Part shown: positions 23,240-33,612 of the stretch, in pieces
Layout: each line of letters begins with the position of its first letter
Numbering within the stretch: position 1 is the first letter of the stretch
Source of the DNA: Euonymus europaeus
Lineage: Eukaryota > Streptophyta > Magnoliopsida > Celastrales > Celastraceae
Direction of reading: 5' to 3'
Length of the DNA stretch: 64,000 nucleotides
Assembly: GCA_963580455.1 (NCBI GenBank)
Contig: OY756961.1
Location: 6,243,001 to 6,307,000, forward strand
Notes under the pieces: generated by a model
The model's input: the letters and a program-made list of their open reading frames with translations, nothing else
What the model was told of the DNA's origin: nothing
The model's database searches: none
Made by a program: the position numbers and the translations under genes

Positions 23240-23699
23240 TTTCTCCTAATTGATCATTACCTACCCTTGATCCAATGCCTCTACCCTCACTTTCTGCCAC
23301 TGCTCTTGCTCCTTTTGCCCTCCCATTACGCGAACCACCAACATTAAAATTATCCCCACCAGTGACAACCTCATCATCTACCCTTGATCCACCCTCACTC
23401 CTTCCTAAAACCTCATCATTTGGTACCCTAGAACCCTGACCAGTAAGAACCTCAGTAGCAGCAGTACCCAAAACATCATCATCTACTAATTCACCCTCAC
23501 CCCTGTCTAGAACCTCATCATTTAATACCCTATCAGTCTGACCAGTTAGAAGCTCACCTTGATTGGCTTCGAGGTTGGACATGAAGCTATCCAAAATTTC
23601 ATCCTCCTCCTCATCAAGACGAATTACACCAGTATTCACCACTGCCCTCTTCAGTTTGTTACGAGATCTAGTGATTGGTCTCCTTGCCACAGCCTTCAT
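20640..23699 (-). CDS. MuDR-type transposase with SWIM and CCHC zinc fingers, one apparent frameshift
   Basis: Catalyses excision and insertion of Mutator-like elements. Exons: 23699 to about 22509, about 22506-21755, 21670-21251, 21164-20640, together about 960 residues. Order of domains: acidic N-terminus with an Asp run from a (TCA)n tract near 23215; plant MuDR domain (about residues 200-330); MULE DDE domain with GLDGCF, FISDRQKG and MSESFN as likely D, D, E carriers; SWIM finger (CSCREWDLSGIPCTH); CCHC knuckle (CTNCGAEGHNKRGC); Gly/Arg-rich tail. The conserved GFLAG-CRPLIGLDG junction is split by one extra base in a run of three at 22507-22509, followed at once by a stop. A 43-base intron ending in TTTTCTTGCAG would also restore frame, but it is too short and would remove conserved residues. 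The other three exons join in phase. Confidence 0.85.
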
Positions 23700-24225
23700 T
23701 AAGCACGAACAACCTAATCATATCACAAATGGAACCAATATTATAAACCCCCATCGAATTTCACCACTAATCAAACAAAGAAAAAGTTAGGGTTTTGGGT
23801 TCTGACACAATGCATTCACTGATGAAATCAAAAGCAAAGAGGACCAAACCAGTGTCAACAGATGCAAAATATGACAATAGAAGAAGGGAAACGAAAATGC
23901 AAAATGTACAAGTGATATGAAAAGAGACAAATGCATCCAACGCCTCTAACCCGAACACATTCAATAACTACTATGTTCAAACAAAAATGAATGACTTACC
24001 AGGTCTGACTCAGTATTTCGCAGAAGAATGCTTCGACACTTCGTGATAGTTGAAGTAGGGTGGGAGAACGAATGAAGAAGTTGAGAGGGAAGTTGGGAGG
24101 TTTTGATTCTTCTAGGGTTTCATTTGAGCGCGCAAATGGTGACTAGATCGTGTGGGGAAGGGTTAAACGGAGTTTTTTTGCCAGCATTGTAACGGCGTCA
24201 AGCCACATCAGTAGCGGGTAACGGT

Positions 24226-24370
24226 GCAACTGCCCAAAATGCAAAAATCTGCCCGAGTTACTTTGTTGACACAAATTTAAAATTTAGATTACCAAAATGT
24301 AATTTTTTGACTCTCAGTGACCAAGTTGTAACATAGCCAATCTTTAGGTTACCAAAAGTAACATTAACCC
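24226..24370. repeat. Right terminal inverted repeat of the MULE
   Basis: 145 bp inverted partner of 20161-20304. It lies upstream of the transposase gene and so probably carries its promoter, as in MuDR elements. Confidence 0.9.
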
Positions 24371-24851
24371 TGCTAATGTCTATCAACGCATGATTTAACA
24401 AAAAACTGAACAAATCTTTTTCCTTCTTCTTTTTCATGAAGATGGGTATATTTTTTGCTCAACATGATTTTAGAATATTTGGATTGATTCTTACTAAAAA
24501 ATTATAAATAAAATATCAATCATAATTTTGAATACATGATTGTTGGGTCATCGTTTATTGGTTTGACCTTTTGGACAAAGTTGTTTTTTTTTTCATTAAC
24601 AAAAACAAAAAGACAAACACAGAAAAGTAAAACATGATACAGCTAAAGAGATAGAGAAGAGCTTGTTATAGCAATGAATCAGTCTTAGACATCAGGTAAA
24701 AAGAAAGAAAGAAAAGTCCAATAAGGTCCAGAGAATATAACGACCCAGCTGATAAAAGAACAATGAGACTTGATTTCATTTTCTGGAAAATCAATGTAAA
24801 TAATATCGGCTGTAAAAATCATGGTGTGATTGCTACTTATTTCAACTGAAT
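24371..24851. other. Intergenic, 3' side of the VDE gene
   Basis: About 480 bp with poly-T and AT-rich stretches. The right part should be the 3' untranslated region of the violaxanthin de-epoxidase gene. No other feature is seen. Confidence 0.45.
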
Positions 24852-27627
24852 CTATCTTAACTTCCTAATCGGCAGTGCCTGTCCGAAAAGCTTTTCCACC
24901 TCAGCCGCTTCCATTTTCAGCTCACTCAATAATTCCTTCTCTTCTTTACTCAGTTCTTTCAAGAAATATTCCTTATCTTGTCTGAGTAGTTCCTTGAACC
25001 CTTCTACAAACCTCTGAAACAAGGTCATCTCCGTATTCCCTACCCTCTCCACTTCCTCTTCTATTTGTTCTACTTCTCTTACGATGGTCTTCTCCCCTTC
25101 CTCTACCGTCTTCTCCAGTCTTTCTACGAGGGGAGGCTCAGGACCACAAGTGTTATCTGTTCTTATGAACTTGTTAAAATCACGTCCTATGCTTTTACTT
25201 GCCTTTTCAAGTTCAGGTATAATGCTTTCGGGCAAAACTGCACTTCTTGTGTAAACAACAGCACCGCCATATCCATCCCATGCATCGTTCCTGCCTCGGT
25301 AGTACACAAATATGTAGTCATCTGGTTTGTTCTCTATCTGTGATGAGATAATATACCTGTACATCCACAAACAAATACTGGTCAATTCAAGACATGCAAA
25401 CAAGCCATGAAAAATCATTTGAGCATGACTACTGTTTATATTAGCATGACTGTTGCTGTAGAAATAACGGGTGATAAAATAATATGACCAAAAATATGTT
25501 CCCAAGTAAACACCGTGACTTGATGCGCAGGTGCTGTGGATATGCAGCTGAGTGAATTTCGAAGCTTGCTCTCCCGAAGGTGCTTTAAGAAAATGCATAA
25601 ATACAAATATAACCTACCGAAATTCTGATGGGGAGCTGACACATAAGAAAAAGGGATTATGATCTAGAATAATAATAAATAAAAAAAGCAAAAAAAGAAA
25701 AGAATGTCAGACATTAATGCTGCATGACTATTCACAGTTGAGAAGTAGCGAGTTTAATAGGGCAACCATCACCCTAAGATGCAGAGCATCTTGCAAAAAA
25801 GGGCGTAATGGCTTCATTCAGAAACTTTTAAATCACATATCAATATGCTTAAGGTAAGTAACAATTAGAATTTAGAAGCCTTGACCTTGATGTATAAACA
25901 AAGTATTGAAATCTGGCAAAATGTCTAAAGGATTTTACCAGTCATCTTCATAATGAAGGTACTCATTATCGTGGTTGTAGAGTATCCCTGGCTGCATAGG
26001 ATCTTGCACAAATTTTTGCACAGTTGATCGTGTGAAAAAGCCACCATCTGGAGTTCGTATTCTCCATGATATATTTCCCACAAGTTTATTGGACTCTGTG
26101 TGGAATTCGTGCAACTGGCAGTCAAAAGTATCAAAGGTGGGGTTTAAACCACTAGTGATAAACCACTTCCCACTGAAATCTGAAATATTAAATCTCTTAA
26201 CAAGAACAGCAGGATCAGGGGCAGGGAATTCCCCCAAATCAGATTTCTTAGGCACACACTTCTTTCGGGAGACAGCACACTCATTGAATTCATCAACAAC
26301 TTTGTTTTCAAACAGGTCCCCGCATTTAATCTGTAATGTCATAATGGCAGAGATTCTGATAAAACGAGAACTGAACTTGAGTATAAACATATATTAAACA
26401 AAACAGTTAAGAAAAAAAATACCAATCAACCTGGCATTCAGTTTCATCAGGCCGATCATTGCAGGTTTGGAGACAAGCAACATTGGCAGCACAAGATGGG
26501 TTTGCAATGCACTTTGCAAGCTCCTCTCTGATGACAATGAAAACTTGATACAGTTAATTGAACAATGTTCCTGATTTGCTTATCATGTCAGCCCTATGCC
26601 TAGTAATAAGCCATTAATTAGTGAAGGGCATGACTATTGACAAAAATATATGGTGTAAGAGATTCCACCAACTAATTTACTTTTTTCCATCATGTAACTT
26701 ATAAAATACACTGTGCCACAGTTATCATTCCTTTTTTTTCCCGAATATATATATATAATTATATATATATTATTATGGCACCGAACGTGTGCATCACTGC
26801 AACCCAAGAACAAACAAGAATTACATTAACTAGATCTGAGACTATCAAAAATATTCGAACATGTTCCACTCAACCAAAGTTTTAAGCACAAAAAGCCAAC
26901 CATCCAAAAAAAGACCCCAAACGAGCACTCCTTGTTCTGAAAAATCCTAGAATTGCGCTCTCTCCAAATTAGCCAACAAGTACTTTGAAAGATCACAAGC
27001 ACGAATTTTTCAATCAACCAAAGATAAAAGAATAGGCAGCAACAAGGTATTAATAACAAATTCCAGAAAAAAAAATAAAAAAATAAAACATATTGATAGA
27101 TTACCTGCACTCCTTCAATAAACACGTACAAGTTTTAAGAGCATCAACAGCATCAGCGGATGGAATGATCAAGCATGCACCAACTAGAACACTGGCCAAA
27201 CTCAAAAACTGTAATTGCTTCCAGTCTTTCAGACCATTGAGCACAGTTGATGCCATAGTTCTGAACACTTTGTTCACCTACAAGACCAAAATAAACACAC
27301 AGAGTGAACAAAAAAGGATTGTTGGACTATAAGAATTATGGTGATTTCGTTTTGGTATACCTTGAGTACACTTGGATCACTCCCATGTGTGGACGAAAAC
27401 TTTGCTTTCCAGCCCGCTCCGCATTGATTTTTAGAAGATCTTATTACCCAGGAGTCTTGCAAAGTACTGCTACTCGACCAAACTCTTAACTTAATTATGC
27501 CATGAAAATGAACCACATTCTCTCTCAGAAACCTTTTGTTACTCTTACTAGTAAGTCCCAATTTGGTGCATGAGCCACCGAGACTTTCATTACTGGAATA
27601 ACAAATCGAACGTGCAGCCAGGGCCAT
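24852..27627 (-). CDS. VDE1: Violaxanthin de-epoxidase, chloroplast thylakoid lumen
   Basis: Converts violaxanthin to antheraxanthin and zeaxanthin under strong light, using ascorbate, and so supports heat dissipation in photosystem II (the NPQ1 gene of Arabidopsis). Five coding exons: 27627-27361, 27277-27105, 26527-26431, 26330-25939, 25356-24852; phases agree and give 477 residues. The first 132 residues form a two-part transit peptide ending IIPSADA; the mature lumenal protein starts VDALKTC and has about 345 residues, the expected size. It has a Cys-rich domain (CTCLLKEC and [14 protein letters not shown]), then a lipocalin-like barrel ([20 protein letters not shown] with a nearby HEFH), then a Glu-rich coiled C-terminus ([18 protein letters not shown]). 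Nothing is missing. The intron at 26528-27104 holds a LINE scrap. A 5' untranslated intron probably lies upstream. Confidence 0.96.
26780..27050 (-). mobile_element. 5'-truncated LINE 3' end in a VDE intron
   Basis: The minus strand encodes [16 protein letters not shown] followed by hydrophobic, Trp-containing sequence to a stop. This is the typical C-terminal end of plant L1-type LINE reverse transcriptases (the zf-RVT region). Downstream the element ends in a (TA)n tract at about 26745-26775. The rest of the LINE is absent, as expected for incomplete reverse transcription. It lies wholly within the intron between exons 2 and 3, in the same orientation as VDE. Confidence 0.6.
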
Positions 27628-28250
27628 ATTTCAATATCTGGGATTCAAGATGCACCCTTCAGATAATTATCAGCATAAACCGAGTAAGTGCCTTGAATTA
27701 GGGATTTGGGGGATGATTGCCAATAATGCAATATAAGCGAATGAAGGGGCAATTCATCATCTGACATTAATTCTGCAATAAAATTCAGCAAAAGCACTGA
27801 CGAATTTCAAAAAAAGAAGAAAAGAAAAAAAAACTCGAAACTACACCCAATTTGCAACCTTTTCAACACCCAATACTATCCTTGAATCATTGAAAAGTTA
27901 ATCGAATGAAGGGACTTCTTTTACTGCCTACTAATTGCATTTGAAATCCTTTGAATCATCACCGAAAACACGAAATCCCTAACACTCTTAGTCAAATACC
28001 ATAAAGAAACTGAAAGACGGAATTTTTTGCATGACAATAAGTACCTTGCGTCAAAGGGGTGAGTGGTAGAGGGAGTTGCAATGCTGGAATTGATACTGTT
28101 GCTTCTCTATAACCACGGCCACGGGTGTGTTTGCGCTTGCCCCAGCGAGAGAGAGAACCATAATCCAAAGTGAAGAGAAGAGCGCCAAACCAGTCGGGTT
28201 TGGAAGAGATAAGAGTACGCCCCATATTGTGTGGAGACGAGGCCCGTAAC
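27628..28250 (-). other. 5' leader, probable leader intron and promoter of VDE
   Basis: A donor-like CGCAAG|GTACTT (minus, near 28045) and an acceptor-like CCCAG before the start codon (near 27640) suggest one intron in the untranslated leader. The 77-codon minus frame at 27992-28225 overlaps the proposed first leader exon and has no recognised homology. The leader model is inferred from splice sites only. Confidence 0.4.
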
Positions 28251-29988
28251 GTATCCCATTCGTATCAGTCTATGCTTCTTTCTTCAAAGTTCAAACCTTC
28301 GAATCGGGTAATTGGGTGCCAAGTGCCAACTAGCCCTTGGCTTCCCCAACCCCAAAACACCTTGCGGTTGCTCACTTTACATTTCTTTTCTTTTATTTAT
28401 TTAAAGATAATGATAACGTTTGTTTTTTAGAATATCAGATAATGATTCACAGTGACTTAACAAATATTTCACCTATTTTTTTTAATTTAATATACATATT
28501 TCAAAAGAGATTCGTCGAATTCAAATGCATATTTTTCATTTTTATCTAGTGTTCTAAAGACAGACATTTGCAGGGTTGCTCTAAATTTTGTATTGGGTTC
28601 CGATGTAATGACAATTTTACTCTTTTTTTACTTTATTTTTAAAAAATTTGCGTAAGTGTTTTGATATGAATTACAAGTCCAATAGTTTTTTTCCCTGTAT
28701 CAAACAAAAATCAAATAAAATGTGAAAAAAAAAGACATAGAATACTATGGATTTATATTGAACGATTATTCATTTGATTTTTATTATAGACAAAAAATAC
28801 TACTAGACTCGTAATCTCAATCAAAATACATTCGTGATTTTTAAAAAATAAAATAAATCTTTTTAATGGGTGAAAATGTCGTTACATTGGAGTCCACTAT
28901 AATTTTTTTATATAAAGGACCTTAGTGATTCCCTTAAGGCATACATTATCGTTTTTTTTTATGTAACGATATTTTAAAAGTGACCTTGTTAAAAGTTTCA
29001 TTTATTTATTTACACAAGGGTATCTAAAGGTGATCCAATGATTGAGTTGCGAGGATGCAATCTAGAGTTAGATACTTATAGCCAACATGTTCAATTCCTA
29101 GAAATAGTATCACCATAATGTTGTTGGGCAACTCTTAAGTGCGTTTGTAAATTATTTTCTTTTTAATTTTCAAAAACGATTTTAAATATAGTTTTCAAAA
29201 ATCAATTTTAGGAATAAAAAAATGTTAAAAAATTCATTTGATTTGTGTTATTTGATTACATTTTTGGAAACCAAAAACATGACGTTGAAATTGAATTGAA
29301 ATTCTTCCAAATAAAATTGAATTTATCTAAATTAAACTGAAATTCATCAAAATTAAACTCGAATTCACCAAATCAAGTCAATAATGACACTGAAATTTTC
29401 TTGAAAATTGGCTAAAACTGCATTTTGGTGTTTTCAATGTTTGATTTTCAAAACTGGACACCCAAATGAATTTTGGGCTGAGTTTTTACCAGTTTTGAAA
29501 ACTGGTTCCAATTGTTGTCAAGATTTTCTGACACTTTTTTAAAAAACACTGTTGAAAATGTACACTACAACTTCAAATACATAGAACACTGTTGTATTGA
29601 ATACAAACGTAGAATACTAGAATGCAAACAAAGCAAAGAATAGCTTTGGGTTCCCAATTAATTCTCAAAACAATGTGGCGATGGGTTTCAGAAAACATAA
29701 TTGGATCAATGAGTCTGCACATTTGTCATTGAATCAATGGAGCTAACCCCAAAGACATTGTGATTATATCAAGGTTATGCATCAGACAATGCTGGCATGC
29801 AGAACAAGAAGAAACTCACCTTCATCGATTCATGCAAGGCGGTTACTTGTCGTTTATTGCTATATGTTTATTTATATAAATACGATTGATTCTGTTCTTG
29901 AAGAAAAGTTTTAAGTTTCCATTGAATTTCATGTTTTCACAAACACAACTCGGCTTCTCTGTTGTCTCATGGAGTAAAGTGGATGGAT
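28251..29988. other. Intergenic between VDE and the receptor kinase
   Basis: AT-rich with no gene recognised. A stretch at about 29020-29110 contains GGTGATCCAATGATTGAG and TGTTCAATTCC, which could be the boxes of a very decayed SINE. The last few hundred bases should contain the kinase gene's promoter (TATTTATATAAATA near 29868). Confidence 0.4.
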
Positions 29989-32312
29989 ATGAAAGAAAGA
30001 TCATATTATCATTCGTGGAAGCTTGTCTTTTTCTGCATAATCTCTACCTTCTTCAACCATGCCTTCTCAGAAGGTTGTGTGTTAAATTTCACTTACCCCT
30101 ACCAACCAACCGGTGAGTGCATCGGAGAGCAAAAGAGATTCACAATCTGGGGTGGCATCCAGACGACAATATGCTGTCGAAATGTACTCAATACCATAAC
30201 AAAGGCTTTAGCTTTTCGTGCGCATAATGCAGCGAACGATAAACTCTTCATGGAAGAGAACCTTTGGAGAGATTGCACCGGTCCTTTTGCAAGCCAGAAC
30301 ACTGTGTCTGTTGATGCTTGTGGATTTGGTGATCTTTTTAATGGGAGCGCCGGGTGTTCGAGCTTTTCTCTAGTTGATATTCAGCATGAACTGCCATACA
30401 AGGAGGCCTTGGAGTCATGCTCTAACTTCGACACTTTGTTTGTCAATGAGTGCACGAAGTGCGCCGGGTCTTTATTGAGAGCAAGGGATCATCTACTGGA
30501 ACAATTCGCTGCGAATGTGAAAGATGATTATCAGAGAAGGATATGTGGAATCGCGATTGTAGTTTCTGTCGCAGCTGCTAAATTCAACGATCGAAATCTG
30601 ATAGATGATTTCTATAGGTGTTTGCCTATTTTTGATGAGTTTGGTAAGATCTACATGTATGTTCCATTAGTTTTCAAATCTCAATTCTATATGCAATCAT
30701 TTGACAGTATCCTTCTGTCTTTGATCAACAGATTTGGGTTATACCAGAATTAAATGTAAGTTTAGTACTAATGTTCTTGCTGTTTGTATGAACATTGAAA
30801 AATTAGTTACTTATAGCTTCAATGATCTTGAATTCCTAACCTTTACTTCTCAGACTCTGTGGTGAAAGCATTAGTTGCAATCCTAATAGCATCGGTCACG
30901 CTAGCGCTGGTTCTGCTACTGGTGAAGTATGTGACTAAGAGAAAGCCTCGCAATGCAGTTGTTCAATCTAAAGAGACTGCTGCCTGGTCTAGCCTGTATA
31001 GATTCTCCAAAACCGAGATTGAAAACGCCATGAATTATAAAAATGAAAGGAAGTTCTTAGGCAGAGGAAGTGGTGGTCAGGTTTATAAAGGTGTTTTGCC
31101 CAGTGGACAAGTTGTGGCAATCAAGCACATACATAAGAGCAGCAAATCCGATTCATTTGCCAGGGAAGTAGATGGTCTCTTGAGGGTTAGACATCCAAAC
31201 CTTGTTTGCCTATTTGGTTGCTGCGTTGAAGGCGGGGAGCAGTATCTGGTTTACGAGTATTGTTCAGCTGGAAATTTAGCTCAAAATCTTCAAAGTAATT
31301 CAACCAGTGACTATTTTTTTGATTGCTAACTAAACCACCATGGATTTTTAGCTTGCTCATGTTATTTGTTCAATAAGCAGGAAAAGACAATGTCTTGACA
31401 TGGGAAAGAAGGGTCAAGATCATGAGAGATTGTGCACTTGGACTGAGATATCTCCATCACTACATAGATGGCTGCATTGTACACAGAGATATCAAGGTAT
31501 CAAAAATCTTGTGCTTCTCATCTGAACATATATAAAAATGGTTAATAGTGATTTTTGTTGTCGTTTTGGCAGCTCACAAACATCCTTTTAACTGAGAACT
31601 TAGAACCGAAGCTCTCGGATTTCGGGTTAGCAAAGATGCTTGGGATGGAGGAGAGCAAAGTATTTACAGATGTTAGAGGAACAATAGGTTATATGGATCC
31701 TGAATACATGACCAATGCCAAGCTAACTTGCGCTAGCGACATATACAGTTTCGGCATTGTAATTCTGCAGCTTCTATCAGGACAGAAAGTCATTGAGCTG
31801 GATCTCGATGCCAGAGACCAGCTCACAAGAAAGGTAACACACACACACACAGATATATAGTTTTTTGTTTATCAGAGAACATAGAGTATGTAACTTATCA
31901 AATTTCCGGGAATATGCAGGCGAAGGATGTGAGTTTGGGGAGGCGTCCGCCATCGGATTTTGTAGATCCCAGGCTAAATGAGAATGTTAACAGGGCAGAT
32001 TTTGAATCAATACTTGAGGTTGCAGTCCTATGTGTTGCGAAATCGAGCAAAGGACGCCCAACCATCGATGTCGTGTTCGATGAATTGGACAAGGCCTGGA
32101 AAAACACAGCTGCTGAAATGGTTTGGTCACTCGGTACCTAGATATCATATATATCTGACCTTATTTTCAATCCATGCTAGTTGCTAGAGTTCTAATTACA
32201 TATCTGTGTTTTTCTCAATGTTTTTGAATCTGTTTATGTGCAGAGAAATAATATGGGAATGGACTCATCGGTAGCATCAATGTCGGCTTCATTGGATGTG
32301 ATTTCAGCCTGA
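29989..32312 (+). CDS. Receptor-like kinase with a Cys-rich, SPARK-like extracellular domain
   Basis: Single-pass membrane Ser/Thr kinase that would sense an outside cue. Exons: 29989-30643, 30732-30755 (24-nt microexon), 30854-31294, 31381-31496, 31573-31833, 31920-32120, 32244-32312; all phases agree. A signal peptide (LVFFCIISTFF) precedes an ectodomain with many Cys (ICCRNV, NECTKCAG), like the SPARK domain of At1g11050-type kinases. Then come a membrane helix (LVAILIASVTLALVLLLV) and a full kinase: glycine loop GRGSGGQVYKG, VAIKHIHK lysine, IVHRDIK, DFGLAK, GYMDPEY, DIYSFGI. The catalytic residues are intact and the RD motif is present. The first Met could also be 29962 or 29983. The C-terminus is uncertain: splicing at 32120 with a weak GTTTGG donor adds 23 residues, while reading on gives a stop at 32141. 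Confidence 0.85.
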
Positions 32313-32943
32313 AAATTTCTTTCACATATATAGAATTCCCCTGCATCTGTGTAGAGTGAACATTGTAGGTTATTGAGGAAGAACTTGCTATTATGTACAG
32401 AGATGCAGAGGAAAGAATGAGAAGAAGAAGAAGAGGAAGGAGGAGGAAGAAGCAATTCAAATATTCATTGATCAGTTAGGTACGACGGGCGGAGTTTATT
32501 TTATATATATATACATGTAATGCTCTGTTGACAGAGCCTCTGTGTACAAACTGTCATATAGATGTGACCTAAATAAAATAAATGAATTATTATTGTTTCA
32601 ATTTTGAACCCATTAACGAATCTCAAGTAGTTTAGTTGAAAAACTAAATCCTATACAATTTACTTCACTAAAGAGTTAGAGACTCCATCTTTGACTGATA
32701 CGTTCCATTTCAATCTCGACCACGAGCGGAGTTTATTTTATCGGTAGTATTAAACATCTGAAAATAACTTATTCCATGGTCAGAAGATAACTAAAGGTTA
32801 CTGGTGTTATCACTAGCTGTCTATGCTGCTCCATTAAGCATCATGATTGACATCTATATTTCTAAATCTTGTACTTGATTTTTCTTTATTTACTCTATTC
32901 ATATTCCCAATTAAATAACATGTTATGTACATATATGTTGCAG
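32313..32943. other. Intergenic, 3' side of the receptor kinase
   Basis: Holds the kinase 3' untranslated region, an AAGAAG-rich purine tract near 32425 and a short (TA)n at 32500. A related CGGAGTTTATTTTAT word occurs at about 32490 and 32726. No gene is seen. Confidence 0.45.
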
Positions 32944-33235
32944 AGGCAAGTGATTAGGACCAACAGTGTACAGTTTATGCCATTCACATTCTCATTTTTC
33001 CTCACACTCTGCCACTTCTTGGTTCTTCTTTGGCTTCTTTGTCAAGGGCATGTATATTGCTCAAGGAAAACCTCATTCAAGTCTGGTTGCATAAACATCC
33101 CTTTCGAATCCATTTCCGCATAATTGTATATATTTTTATGGATTTATAGGTGCCAAATGTGTCGGGCTTCTTGTTTGGGATTGCACAGATGATCTTGTAA
33201 ATGATATATGAGGACGGGAACAAGGAGGGGCTATG
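32944..33235 (+). pseudogene. 3' remnant of a SWEET (MtN3/saliva) sugar transporter
   Basis: SWEET proteins are seven-helix sugar uniporters of the membrane. After an acceptor-like TTGCAG, 32944 onward reads VIRTNSVQFMPF and FFLTLC, matching the sixth helix of SWEETs. A one-base shift at about 33015 is then needed to read on as SWFFFGFFVKGMYIA. No donor is present where the exon should end (near 33060). A second acceptor (TTTATAG) leads at 33150 to VPNVSGFLFGIAQMIL, the seventh helix, followed by a stop where a Tyr is usual, then MIYEDGN. The first four or five exons are missing. With a frameshift, a lost donor, a premature stop and missing exons, it is a dead fragment. Confidence 0.75.
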
Positions 33236-33612
33236 ACAAAAAACCAAAGCTCCAAGATGCTTTCACAGCAGATACCAGTCCAGAGAATCCTAAGTATGGG
33301 GATGGCTTGGCTAGGATTCACCAGAGGAGCATCGACGTAGGAGATCATAGACCAAAATACATAGAAATGTTTGATGGAAATTACATATCGATTAAGTCGG
33401 ATGAGAATGCATAATGTTATTGCTGATCAAAGACAAGGCTCAAGGACAAATAAGTTATAGCTCTCTACCTACTTTGTATTATTGCACCATAAGTAGTATG
33501 TATTATCACTTGCTTGGCAAGTTCTAAATAAGTTACAATAGGCTCTTTTGTAATATCTTTCAATGATATATATAAAAGATGACTAAGGAATTGATAACCA
33601 GAAGTAAGAATC
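33236..33612. other. Between the SWEET remnant and gene A
   Basis: A 68-codon plus-strand frame ends at 33414; its first part overlaps the SWEET remnant in another frame, so it is probably meaningless. The part next to 33613 is the 3' untranslated region of gene A. Confidence 0.35.

Larger units (their letters stand above)
20161..24370 (-). mobile_element. Full-length Mutator-like element with 145-bp terminal inverted repeats
   Basis: A 4.2-kb DNA transposon bounded by long inverted repeats that start GGGTTAATGT on the left and on the reversed right end. It encloses a four-exon MuDR-type transposase read on the minus strand. A 9-bp target duplication is only partly preserved (AAAGTAATG against CTGCTAATG, five bases shared), so the flanks have drifted or the left end is off by a few bases. 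Apart from one apparent frameshift in the coding region, everything required for an autonomous element is visible. Confidence 0.9.

Noticed and set aside
27992..28225. Separate small gene upstream of VDE
   Set aside because: It overlaps the likely VDE leader exon, shows no family features and has no splice pattern of its own.
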